NCBI GenBank assembly: GCA_009746045.1 | Contig: RPFO01000041.1 | Coordinates: 5,765,323 to 5,829,322 of the forward strand | Length of the DNA stretch: 64,000 nt | Reading direction: 5' to 3' | From: Mesostigma viride | Lineage: Eukaryota; Streptophyta; Mesostigmatophyceae; Mesostigmatales; Mesostigmataceae | Part shown: positions 9,622 through 19,267 of the stretch, one piece after another | Layout of the letters: each line of letters opens with the position of its first letter | How positions within the stretch are numbered: position 1 is the stretch's first letter | The notes under the pieces: model-generated | The model's input: only the letters and a program-made list of their open reading frames with translations | What the model was told of the DNA's origin: nothing | The model's database searches: none | Translations under genes and position numbers: made by a program

Positions 9622-11680
9622 GTCGCCAGCCAGTGACAGAGCGCAGTAGCGCCGAACCAGCTGGTTGAGCGGTAGGAAGACGACCGCCCTCTGACAAACG
9701 CCCCCACCACAGCACTGGAGTCTACGAGCCGGACGACTCGCTTACCCCGACACGCCTTGGTCCGGCACGACCACTCGACCCCCTGTGTCGCAGCAATCGC
9801 CTCCTTGACGTTGATGTGGTTAGGCTGCCCCCGCCACCGGTAGGACAGTGCCGTACGCCAGTGGCCACTATCCAGCAGGCTGTAGTCCCCCTCCTCCATG
9901 CGCTCCAGGTCCCAGTCCTCCCCAGACGTTAAAGCTGTCGTCCGCCACCCCCGCGCTTCGCGCCGGGTCGCCAGCCGGGCACAATCGGCCCCAGGCAGGT
10001 CCCTGTAGACCACCCCACCGCCGGAGCCGCTCGCATCACTTGCGACGACCCGGTCAGAAAGGGGCCGGGCCCTGGCCGCCCTCAAAAAGGGGGCCAGGTC
10101 GATCGCCGCCTGAAGCTCCTGGCGGGCCCCCGCAGGGAGGCGCCAGCGGCGCCCAGGCAGGGAGGCATTCATGGCTGCTAGCAGCCGGTACGTCTCAGAC
10201 CACACCGAAAGCATGGGGCGGCACAGCAGATGCATCCACACCCACTTCCCAAGCACAGAACTAAGTTCGCGGTAGTATGTAAACCCGCGATCTAAGATTC
10301 TATGAGTAGCAGCGATAACTGCCACCACACGCTCAGGAACAGGCACCACGTCACCATCTCTTTGGTGAATGACCCCCACCGCCTGCACACCAGTCTGCTC
10401 TGCTGTCGCCCGTACCACCTTGTCAGACTTCTGCACCAGCCCAACAGCGGCGTAGGCAGCCTGAACACGATCTAGCTGCTGATTCACCCCATCCACCGAC
10501 GCACAGTGGGTGAAATGGAGGTCATCGATCGTCACAGCATGCATACCTTCCAGATCCTGCCGAGATTCGAAGCACGGCGAGGGCGCCAAGGGCGCAGCAG
10601 GGTCCTCCTCCAGCCTCAGCCGGACGGTCTCCCCCGCCTCGTTGGCCTCCGCCACCAGGATCAGCGCGGACATGTTGATGCTCAGCCCACGACTAGCCTC
10701 CAACGGCGGCTTGGGGCCACAGCGGTACAACACAGACTGATGCACACACTGGGCCACGGCGACGGCCAGCTTGTTGCCCATTGGCCAGCACAACATCCAC
10801 GGCCACACCTTCCGACGAGCCCCACTCAGGCCCACCAGATCCGACCACACCGGCATCCACGCACAGTACCGCCGCATCCAAACTGGCAGGCGGAGTCTGT
10901 TGTAGTACGAATCCAAATCTGATACGCCCCCAAAAACATCCTCCCCAGCGCGCGTGGGCAAATCGCAAATCACGCCAAGGTGTGGTAAAAAAGCGGGCAT
11001 AGGATCTGGTAGTGGCATGTTGCCACGCCGGTTGTCCACAATCAGCCGTATACGGGCTTTCCGACCCCAAAAGTACCGTTCACCATAGGCGGCTCCTCCT
11101 CAAAAAATCCACCCAAAATCCCCCTCTCCACACACACCGTGCAAACCCGCGCGAACTCCTCCATGCTACACCCCCGCGAGATCCGCATCGACTTCTGCAA
11201 GATCCGCTCTGCTGGGCTCAGCGTCCGTACCATCCTACTCTCATCATTCAAAATTGCTCCCCAAGAGGGGGGTAGTAAGTTCAGCACATCCACTTGGCCA
11301 CCTTCCCCCGGACCAGGCAAGGCCAAGCGTGCGGCCACTAACGGTTCGTAAGGGGCTCCTTCAGCATATTCACCCCCATCCACTACAGATCCTGCCATTG
11401 CCGCTACGGAACCACCGTTCCGGCGGACAAAGGACCTGCAAGCATCATCGATCCCATCTAGGGCCGCCTGCTGCAGAGGCCCGGGCACACGGGCTGAATC
11501 TACAGCAGGCGGGTCTCGCCCCCCCCCCCCCATCCAGTTTAACGCCCTAACCGTCTGACAGGCTAGTGTGCGAGCATTAAAAGCCCGACTCATCCTATCG
11601 CGCCTACGGCCTGAGCGTACCTGCTGCCACCAGTCACGAGGTGGCAGGGGTGCTGGAAGAGGTAGTGGAAGAAGGCACCG
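9537..11680 (-). pseudogene. reverse transcriptase-RNase H of the YR element, frameshifted
   Basis: The main frame 11039-9537 has 500 codons. RT motifs are RLIVDNRRGN at the 5' edge, SDLDSYYNRL (motif A Asp), GNKLAVAVAQ, and TIDDLHF as the Asp-Asp motif. RNase H follows with VASDASGSGGG, NVKEAIAATQ, RLVDSSAVVG and, after a shift into the 9621 frame, NPAD: the four acidic residues D-E-D-D. The N-terminal extension lies in another frame up to 11042 (LQKSMRISRG, EEFARVC), with the shift at about 11040. The IDD form of the catalytic box and the order RT-RH-YR fit DIRS-group elements rather than LTR elements. High GC and Pro/Ala/Arg-rich codons contrast with the copia-like genes nearby. Confidence 0.85.
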
Positions 11681-11685
11681 CTCCC

Positions 11686-12784
11686 TCACTTGTTGTTGTT
11701 GGACGGGCCGCCCTGCCCCTTCTTGCCGGGACCCTGCTCCAGCTTGTGCTGCAGCTTCCCCATGCTCATCGCCGCCCGCACCGCCGGAGACGCCAGCATT
11801 GCTCCACCCTCCTGGAATGGCAGCATTGCCGACGGAGTCCCCTTCCAACCCGTCGACCCCACATCCACCAGCTGGCATGCCGTGATCAGCTTTGCCAGGT
11901 ACTCGGCTGCTGCCAGCTCCAGAATTACTTCGGAGCGTGGCGTGGCCCAGTAGCCAAATTCTGTCACCATCGTGTCCAGAATTCCTGCCATCTGCAGGAG
12001 CAGCATCCTCCTCTCCCCGCTGGCTGAGCTGCCGTGCATCGTCAGCATTAACGATGCACGGATGACTTCCCCCCCACGCTCTCTGCGTAGTCCAGCATCC
12101 CGGCAGCACCGCCTCCAGCATGTTGCTCACCAGGACCGGCACTGCATGCCCGCTCAGCGCCACCCCCTTCGTGCGCGCCAGCCTGCCAGCAGTCGCCGCT
12201 GCGGCTGGGCTTGCAGTTGCTGGAGTCTTTGCCTGGTCCAGCAGCTTCGACATGGCCGATATCAGGTCGCCAATATCTCCGCCAGTGCGGGCGTTGCCCG
12301 GCGGGATGGAAGCCCTCCGCTGGCGTTGCATAGCCCGTCTCGGTCCCCAGCAGCCGACCTATGTTCGGTCTAGGTCCGCCACATCCTGGTCGATCGCCCC
12401 AGGGGCGCCATCCTCCTCGCCAGCGCCCGGTCCACCATGCCCCGCCCCTCCGCTTCCACCTGCCGAAGGGGGAACACCCCCAGCTCCCACCCCACCTGCT
12501 GACACTGGTGGATCCGGCTCTGCAATAGCCTCCCCCAGTTGCGCTGCTAGCACATCGGCCAGGGCCTCCTCCCCATCCCAGTCGCTGACAAACCCCCTTT
12601 TCTCCAACACGTCCATGACGTTCTTGGCACGCCCCGGATTGAGCTTCTGGATCCGCTCTAGCCAATGCCCCTCCCCTAGGATCTTCTGGACCGCAGTTGC
12701 GGCCTCCTTTGGGGTGCATCCCTCCCTGGCTTCTTGCTTGAGCTTTGCTATGAAATTCCGCTCTGGGGCTGTCACTGAGGTCAT
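11686..12784 (-). pseudogene. gag-like ORF of the YR element, frameshifted
   Basis: An ATG at 12784 opens a 141-codon frame beginning MTSVTAPERNF, with a helical N-terminus and a Gly/Pro-rich linker. Coding sense then passes through a second frame (about 12331-12080, LISAMSKLLDQAK) and a third (12048-11686, ending in a Lys/Gly/Asn-rich tail). At least two frameshifts are therefore needed. Position upstream of RT and the basic tail suggest a structural Gag. No zinc knuckle is visible. Confidence 0.55.
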
Positions 12785-13060
12785 GGTGGGTTATAATGCT
12801 TGATGTGTTATATTGCGTTTTGTTTTTTGTGATGTGGTCACTTGAGGTTCTCAGGCAAAAGAAACAACCTGCTTCCCTAGAATGGAAGCCCACCTTTAAT
12901 AGCAACCACCTGTCCAGCCAACCCCTACCTGGGTGGCTGGGGTACGGGTGCCAGCACAAAAAGTATTTTTTCTAAAATTATTTTTTCTTTTGGTGCTATA
13001 CGGCGTTGCATTTTCCGCTCAGCAGGTTAGTCATAGATAAAATGAGCATAGCTCACCAAT
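12785..13060. repeat. B2 repeat and leader of the YR element
   Basis: 12854-13059 matches 7969-8174. 12785-12853 is an AT-rich leader before the gag-like ATG. Confidence 0.85.
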
Positions 13061-13256
13061 TCAGTAACCGTCGACCCCTGTCGACCCCAACGGGTCAGGA
13101 CGCTCAGCACATATACCAGATTCGCGCCACTGGGGCCGGACGACCCATAGGACCGGTCCTTCCCGCCAAAATTACCGTCCCCATGTGACCTTGGTGAAAA
13201 AGGCCTCAATTGAGCCAAAAGGCCTCAATTGAGGCCTCTGGGTAAATAGACATTGG

Positions 13257-13390
13257 CACTGCCACCCTGTCGTCTGTGCTACGTGCAGTCTTGGAAGTGA
13301 CGTGACTTACGTCTGTGTTTCCTCATTTAATAAAGGCAACTTTTCCTGCAAGAGCCATGGATTCCCTCGGGACTAAACTCTCATTCAACT
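13257..13390 (+). repeat. 5' LTR of copy E, right part
   Basis: Continuation of the LTR after the TTGG duplication. It contains AATAAA (near 13330), a likely polyadenylation signal, and ends in TCAACT before CGTATTACA, the conserved post-LTR sequence. Confidence 0.9.
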
Positions 13391-13421
13391 CGTATTACAA
13401 ATTATCTTCGTAACAAGAAAA

Positions 13422-14211
13422 ATGCCGAACTCATTGGAGTTTCGCACGCCGAGGGATTCTGAAATTTTGGGCAGTCCAGCGGACATCGCCGAATCTCAGG
13501 CTGGTCCTTCGACGACTTCTGGTCGTGACGATCGTCCGGTTATTAATCCGGCGTGGCAGCGTGTTGTTAACCAGGCGGTAGCGTCCAGCACGGAGCTACG
13601 CGCTCAGCAGCAGGCACTGCTGCAAAGCTTACGACTGCCCCCCGCGCCTCCGCAACCTACGATTGTTCCCGGGTTTCGCGATTATCTCGATTCCATTCGA
13701 GCTCTGCTTGCGGACTTTGAAGTCCATACCCGGGCGGGGTTGCAAGCGCCCAGCGCGGTTGCCGAGGTCTCTGAGGCCGGAGATCGACAATGCTGTTTCA
13801 TCGCTCACCGGCTATCAGCGCAATCTCGCCAACTGGCTGTCGGTTCGTTCGGGAGTCATTCCGACGATCACGACCAACCTGTTTCAAGACCTCGCGATTT
13901 TGCAGTTGCTGTCGCGAGGCTTCCGGACGCGAGAGCGGCAATTGCTGCTCAACCTTGTCGCGTTTCTGTCTGCTTTGCGCGAGTGGGCGCCGGACGGGTG
14001 GGATTTTCTCACAATCCTCACGAACCCGCTCCGAATTGTGACTCGCCGCCGTCGTCGACGTTTTGATCCGGTGACGGGCGCGCGGTTGGACCCCATCGTC
14101 ATCGAGACACCGGTGACGATTGAGGTTGGGCGAGGCCAGGAGGGGCCTGCGCCTGTCGCCAACGATCCAATTTACGACTACGACTACTGTGATTTTCGTG
14201 GTCTCGACTAA
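13422..14211 (+). pseudogene. ORF0 of copy E (divergent, frameshifted)
   Basis: It begins MPNSLEFR and ends YCDFRGLD, like ORF0 in the other copies, but a shift near 13790 moves the frame. It is much more divergent from ORF0 of A, B and C than E gag or pol are from theirs, although the Arg-rich helix RTRERQLLLNLVAFL and the C-terminus are kept. It starts about 30 nt after the LTR. GC and CpG content are higher than in the adjacent gag. Function is unknown; see copy A. Confidence 0.75.
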
Positions 14212-14340
14212 ATTCGGCATGGTGGCGCGGTCGGCACCGGGGCAGGCGGCTTTTTGACAGATTGTACATATCTACCTGTCTTTTGTTTTTTTTACAAGCT
14301 GCTTAGCTCAGGTCCATACCAACAGCTAGTGTAGTAAACC

Positions 14341-15451
14341 ATGGCTGATGGGCGACGTAGTAAAGGCCCAGCCAGTGGCAATAATGGGGGTGCAGGTAGT
14401 GGGACCGCTCACATAGATGACGTGGGTGTTACCGGAGAGATAACCAATGTACCTCTGAATAATAATACACATGCTGTTTCTGGCTTTGATCTTACCACCC
14501 AGGGTCTGTTAATTGTTAATCAGCTGCAGCCTGTAACCTCAGACTCCAAGCCTAAACAGGCTGAAGAGTTTGTGGAGGGATTGGAAGGGTTTCCTAGTTT
14601 GTACGGTGGTACAAACTACTATCAGAACTGGATAGGTAGTAGCACTCTTGGAAAGTGTACTGACCAGATCAAGGACCTGACCAGGGAGTGCAAGAAGGCC
14701 AATACTTAAGGCCTGGGCACTTTATGTAGCTGAGTTGAAGGAACTGCTAGAGGACCAACGTAAGAAAGTGGGGATACACTGGCAGGATAAATACCAAGGG
14801 TGGGAGGTCAAGGGAGACCTCATCCAGAATTTTCTCAAGTATTGTAAAATGGTTGAGGAGGGCAGGGCTCATGGCTTCAATGTAGCTGACAACATAGCCC
14901 TGACTAACTGGCTGAAGGTCTCTGGGCTGGACAAGGCAACACGTGGCTCCTTAAAGGTCATGTGTGCCCCACACTCTACCCTGAAGGCCTACAAGGTCAT
15001 CATTAAACAAGCACTCGAGGCAGAGGAGCTGTTTGAGGGTGGGGTGCCAGCTGTGAAGGCAACCCATGCAGGTGGGCGTGCCCAGGGGGGCTCCAAATCG
15101 TCTGAGGCTGACAGAAGCCAAGGAGGGCGTGGGGGCAACCACAACAAGCGGAAGGCCAACCATTCACCCGACCCTGACGGGCAATCACACTCCAAGTCGG
15201 TGTTCAGGCGGGTGGGTGGCAAGCCCAAGCAGGGTAACGCGTCTGACAACGGGGGTGGTGGCCAGGGCAAGTCCAAGATCCAATGCTACCTGTGCAAGGG
15301 GTGGGGGCACATCAAGAAAGAGTGTCCTTCCTTCAAAAAGACCCAAGGCCAGGGCAGCAACAAGAACAACAAAAACAAAAACAACAAGAACAAGTCCCAG
15401 GCAGGCCAGCCTTCAAAGGGCAGTCAACAAGAGGAGAACAAGGAGCAATGA
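14341..15451 (+). pseudogene. gag of copy E, frameshifted
   Basis: Begins MADGRRSKGPASG. A four-base insertion around 14703 (AATACTTAAGG where other copies have AATAAGG) breaks the frame, which resumes at 14735. The CCHC knuckle CYLCKGWGHIKKEC is intact near the C-terminus, followed by a Lys/Asn/Gln-rich tail. It ends in CAA TGA CTG, the family's in-frame UGA before pol. Confidence 0.9.
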
Positions 15452-16656
15452 CTGTCTGAGGCCAACCCTACACACCTTAATTCACCCAGGGGGGAGGCCA
15501 GGTGCTCCAATGCAGATTTTATATCTGGGCAACAAGTGGGTGATCTCCAGGTTCAGGATGGCCCCAGGTCACCTGGAGAGGTTCACGTTCCTATGAAGAC
15601 GTCCTTGACAGCTGGTGCAGCTGTAAGAATGTCTGACCCCATGCATCCTCGTGCTGGGCACGAGGGTGGACCTCTCATTTTGAGAGAAACCAATGCACAA
15701 CCACAGAGGGGTGTGAAGGCCTCTGGTGGTATGCATGTGGTCCCTGCTGGCGGTCCAGGTATTGGGCATGAGCAGGGTGACTCAGGCTCTGAGTCAAATG
15801 AGGATGGAAGTCAGCATGGTGATGCTGCTGGACAACCTGACAGCACAGTCCTGACTGTGCCAGGGACTGCTTCCTCCGTGTACCAGGAGTTGGGTGCCCG
15901 AATCCACAACATGTTTGGGCATGCCACTTCTCTGTCAAACAACTTTGCCTTCCGTATGGGCAAGGCACCCCTTCTCAAGGCGTGCCAGCAAGCTGCCTCA
16001 CGGTGTAAGTGCCAGTTGTCCTCCAACAAGCCCAGGAAATCACACGCCAAAGCTCTACCTCAGAGCATTGGTGATCTGCAATGTGATATCCAACACATCA
16101 GGTGCATGCAACTGTTGGTGTGCGTTGACAGGTACACAAAGTACAAGGTGCTGGAGCATCTACCTTTTATGAAGAACAGGTACTTGCTGGCTGCCCTGCA
16201 TGCAGAATGTGAGAGCCAAGTTTCCTACCACAAGGATCCAGGTGGACATGCAGTTTCAGCATCTCAAGGGTGATCCCACCCTTCCAGACTTGCTGGTTAC
16301 ACCTAGAGAGGCTCATGGGCAGCAGGGTGCTATAGAGAGGGCAATCCAGGAGGTCAAGAAATTGATCATCTCTGAATTAAGACTGGGTCCCCTTGTCTGC
16401 ACCTGCACTTGTCAGGAGTGCATGGTTGAGGAACGTGGAGCAGCAGCTGAACAGCAGGGTCAATTTCTACTATGATGGAGTTGCTGTCAGCCCAATGGGT
16501 CTATATCATGGCCTGTGCCCTCCACATGTGCTGGAGGGCCGGAAACATGCTGCACATGTCACCTTTGCCAAGCTGAGGGAGAAGGACCGAGGTTGGAAGA
16601 TGCTGGAGCCAACAGTGGGTCAGAGGGTATTAGCTTGGAAGGAACCGAGCCTGTAT
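15452..16656 (+). pseudogene. pol of copy E, 5' part (integrase)
   Basis: Same frame as gag after the UGA. It encodes the integrase zinc finger and catalytic core. Two 4-bp insertions break it: TGCA at about 16197 (shared with copy C) and TTAA at about 16377. It is cut at GCCTGTAT by copy D; the target TGTAT reappears at 40683, where E pol resumes. Confidence 0.9.
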
Positions 16657-17092
16657 AGTTGTGAGAGAGTTGTGCTGAATTCCGCCATGGTTCTTGCAGG
16701 AATGTTGCCTTTATTATGAATAAGGAACACAGACGTAAGTCACGTCACTTCCAAGACTGCACGCAGCACAGGCGACAGGGTCGCAGTGCCAAGGGAACGT
16801 GCACGCAAGAACTAGCGTCCCGGTGCTACCAAGTCACACATATAGGTTGCTAGGGACGCGTCCAAGTATTCAGCTGCTCTGTCACAGCTGAACTATCAAT
16901 CAATTGATCCCACAGACTCTGGCACGCCTTTGGCGCGCAGATCTATCAATTGTCCATACGGCTAGTCCTGTGGACCTATCCGTACATTACTCAGCATCAA
17001 TTGTCTCATAGTTCCTGGCGCGCTACAGCACGCCTACCTATCAATGGACTATCAAGTCCTGTACAAGTCCTGTCAACGTCCTGCGGACTATC
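16657..17092 (-). repeat. 3' LTR of copy D, terminal part
   Basis: Begins on the plus strand with AGTTGTGAGAGAG, as does the 5' LTR at 40069. It runs back to GGACTATC and then joins an 11-bp remnant of the DNA element (17093-17103). It overlaps in content with 28314-28795, so the D 3' LTR is chimeric. Confidence 0.85.
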
Positions 17093-17103
17093 TTAGGGCT
17101 ATA

Positions 17104-17717
17104 AGTTAACGTAAAGGATTTACGTTAGATGGATAGAGATTGTTACGCTCTTTCCAACGGCACCTTGAACGCCTCATTTGGTTAAGGAACGTAAAAGTTA
17201 TGACGTTTCCTAGGCTGTGCCGACAGTACCCGGCGCGCCACTGTGGGCGCGTACGGACACAGGATGTACAAGTGTCACTATGACAGTCCGCAGGACGTTG
17301 ACAGGACTTGTACAGGACTTGATGGTCAATTGATAGGTAGGCGTGCTGTAGCGCGCCAGGACCTATGAGACAATTGATGCTGAGTAGTGTACGGATAGGT
17401 CCACAGGACTAGCCGTATGGACAATTGATAGATCTGCGCGCCAAAGGCGTGCCAGAGTCTGTGTAATCAATTGATTGATAGTTCAGCTGTGACAGTGCAG
17501 CTGAATACTTGGACGCGTCCCTAGCAACCTATATGTGTGACTTGGTAGCTCTAGGACGCCAGTTCTTGCGTGCACGTTCTCTTGGCACTGCGACCCTGTC
17601 GCCTGTGCTGCGTGCAGTCTTGGAAGTGACGTGACTTACGCCTGTGTTCCTTATTCTTAATAAAGGCAACATTCCTGCAAGAACCATGGCGGAATTCAGG
17701 GCAACTCTCTCGCAACT
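17104..17717 (+). repeat. 5' LTR of copy C
   Basis: 614 bp, starting AGTTAACG and ending CTCGCAACT. It carries the CAATTGAT motif series and an AATAAA signal near 17660. It is followed by CGTATTACA. Confidence 0.95.
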
Positions 17718-17741
17718 CGTATTACAAGCCTTTTCACGATC

Positions 17742-18490
17742 ATGCCCAATTCTGAGGAATTCCGCATTCCCACCGATGAGGAGGTAGCTGCTCCGCCGGC
17801 TGATCCGTTACCGGCTCCGCGTCCGCGCGAGCCAAGGCCGGCTGCGCCATCGTGGCAACAACTTCTTGACGAAGTCACGATTTCGCTTGACGAACTCCAT
17901 CGTCGTCAGCGAGCAGCACTCCCATTGCTCGGGGATTTTCCCGAGGACCCCCAACTGCCGCAGCTGGTGCCGGCCATTCGTGGGCCGTTGGACCAAATCC
18001 GAAACATTCTTTCGGCATTTACGGTCCAGGTCCGGGGCGGTTTCTGGTCGGTGAACGAAGTCACCACCGCCATCGAGGAGCTGGACAACGCCATTTCCTC
18101 GCTCACCGGATACCAGCGTAATTTGCAAAACTGGGCCTCGACGCGCACGGGGGCGCGCCGGTGGTCACCACAGATTTATTTCAAGACCTCGCATTGCTGT
18201 CGCTGCTTACACGCGGCGTGCGCAGTCGAGAGCGACAGGTCCTCATCAACCTGGTCGCCTTTCTCGCGGCCTTGCGAGAGTGGATTCCCGCAGGCTGGGA
18301 GTTGCTTTCGATTTTTACTCATCCTCTGCGCCTCGTCGCGCGTCGGCGCATCGCAATTTTCGATCCGACGCAAAACCCGGCGAACACACCGGTTTTGATT
18401 CATACCGGTGCAGGTCCGGCTCACACGCCGGAAATGGAGGATCCAGAGTTCACCTATCAGTACTGTGATTTTCGCGGCCTCGACTACTGA
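17742..18490 (+). pseudogene. ORF0 of copy C, frameshifted
   Basis: Starts MPNSEEFRIPTDEE and ends YCDFRGLDY. A single-base loss near 18150 (in the run encoding RTGGAP in copy A) moves the second half to the frame seen at 18161-18490. It is otherwise close to copy A. GC and CpG content exceed those of the following gag, from which it is separated by 162 nt. Confidence 0.85.
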
Positions 18491-19267
18491 ATAAATCGGC
18501 CCGTTTTCCAGTGCTCGTCGGCGTTTAGTCGACTTTTCAGCGGCGTTTTGCGGGGGCGGCGGCGACACCGGTCCAGGCGGCATTAGTCGACAGTTTGTAA
18601 ATACTTTCTTTTGCTGCTTTGCTCAGGTGTTTTGGACAGCTTGTAGTGCATCATGGCAGACGGGCGCCGTAGCAAAGGTGCCCCAGCCAGTGGAAATAAT
18701 GGTGGTGCTGGTAGTGGGACAGCTCACGTAGATGACGTGGGTGTCACCGGGGAAATTACCAATGTACATCACAACCCTAATAATTCACAAGCTGCACATG
18801 GTTTTGATCTCACCACTCAAGGTCTTTTAATTGTTAATCAGCTGCAACCTGTAACCTCAGACTCCAAGCCTAAGCAGGCTGAAGAGTTTGTGGAAGGATT
18901 GGAAGGGTTCCCTAGCTTGTACGGTGGTACAAATTATTATCAGATCTGGATAGGGAGTAGCACTTTTGGCAAGTGTACTGACCAGATTAAGGACCTGACC
19001 AGGGAGTGCAAGAAGGCCAATAAGGCCTGGTCCCTGTATGTAGCTGAGCTGAAGGAGCTGCTTGAAGACCAACGCAAGAAGGTCGGCATCCATTGGCAAG
19101 ACAAGTATCAAGGGTGGGAGGTCAAAGGGGATCTCATCCAGAATTTCCTTAACTATTGCAAAATGGTTGAGGAAGGCAGGGCCCACGGTTTTAACGTGGC
19201 AGACAACATAGCCCTGACCAACTGGTTGAAGGTCTCTGGGCTGGATAAGGCCACACGTGGATCCCTC

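Larger units (their letters stand above)
7741..13060 (-). mobile_element. PAT/Ngaro-like tyrosine-recombinase retrotransposon
   Basis: A 5.3-kb element with split direct repeats. Reading the minus strand the order is B2 (12854-13059) - coding region - A2 (8177-8371) - B1 (7969-8174) - A1 (7749-7943), the classical A1-ORFs-B1-A2-B2 layout of PAT/Ngaro-type YR retroelements. Compared with the undivided outer element at 31250-33028, it interrupts the sequence CACCTCAC...CAGTAACC without a convincing target duplication, as expected for recombinase-mediated insertion. All coding parts lie on the minus strand: gag-like, RT-RNase H and tyrosine recombinase. Several frameshifts show this copy is dead. 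Confidence 0.88.
6146..13252. mobile_element. TIR DNA element 1 (non-autonomous) with an inserted tyrosine-recombinase element
   Basis: The ends are TGTCTATCTACC and GGTAAATAGACA, imperfect inverted repeats followed inside by GGCCTCAAYTGAGGCC palindromes. The target site TTGG is duplicated (6142-6145 and 13253-13256). Removing the inner element at 7741-13060 leaves about 1.79 kb, matching element 2 at 31250-33028 in inverted orientation. No transposase frame is visible in this outer shell. TGT...ACA ends with a 4-bp duplication recall Ginger-type transposons, but that assignment is only a guess. Confidence 0.8.

Noticed and set aside
9848-10264. Pro-rich plus-strand ORFs over 8.6-12.8 kb
   Set aside because: They are antisense shadows of the GC-rich YR-element genes, which carry the recognisable RT, RNase H and recombinase motifs.
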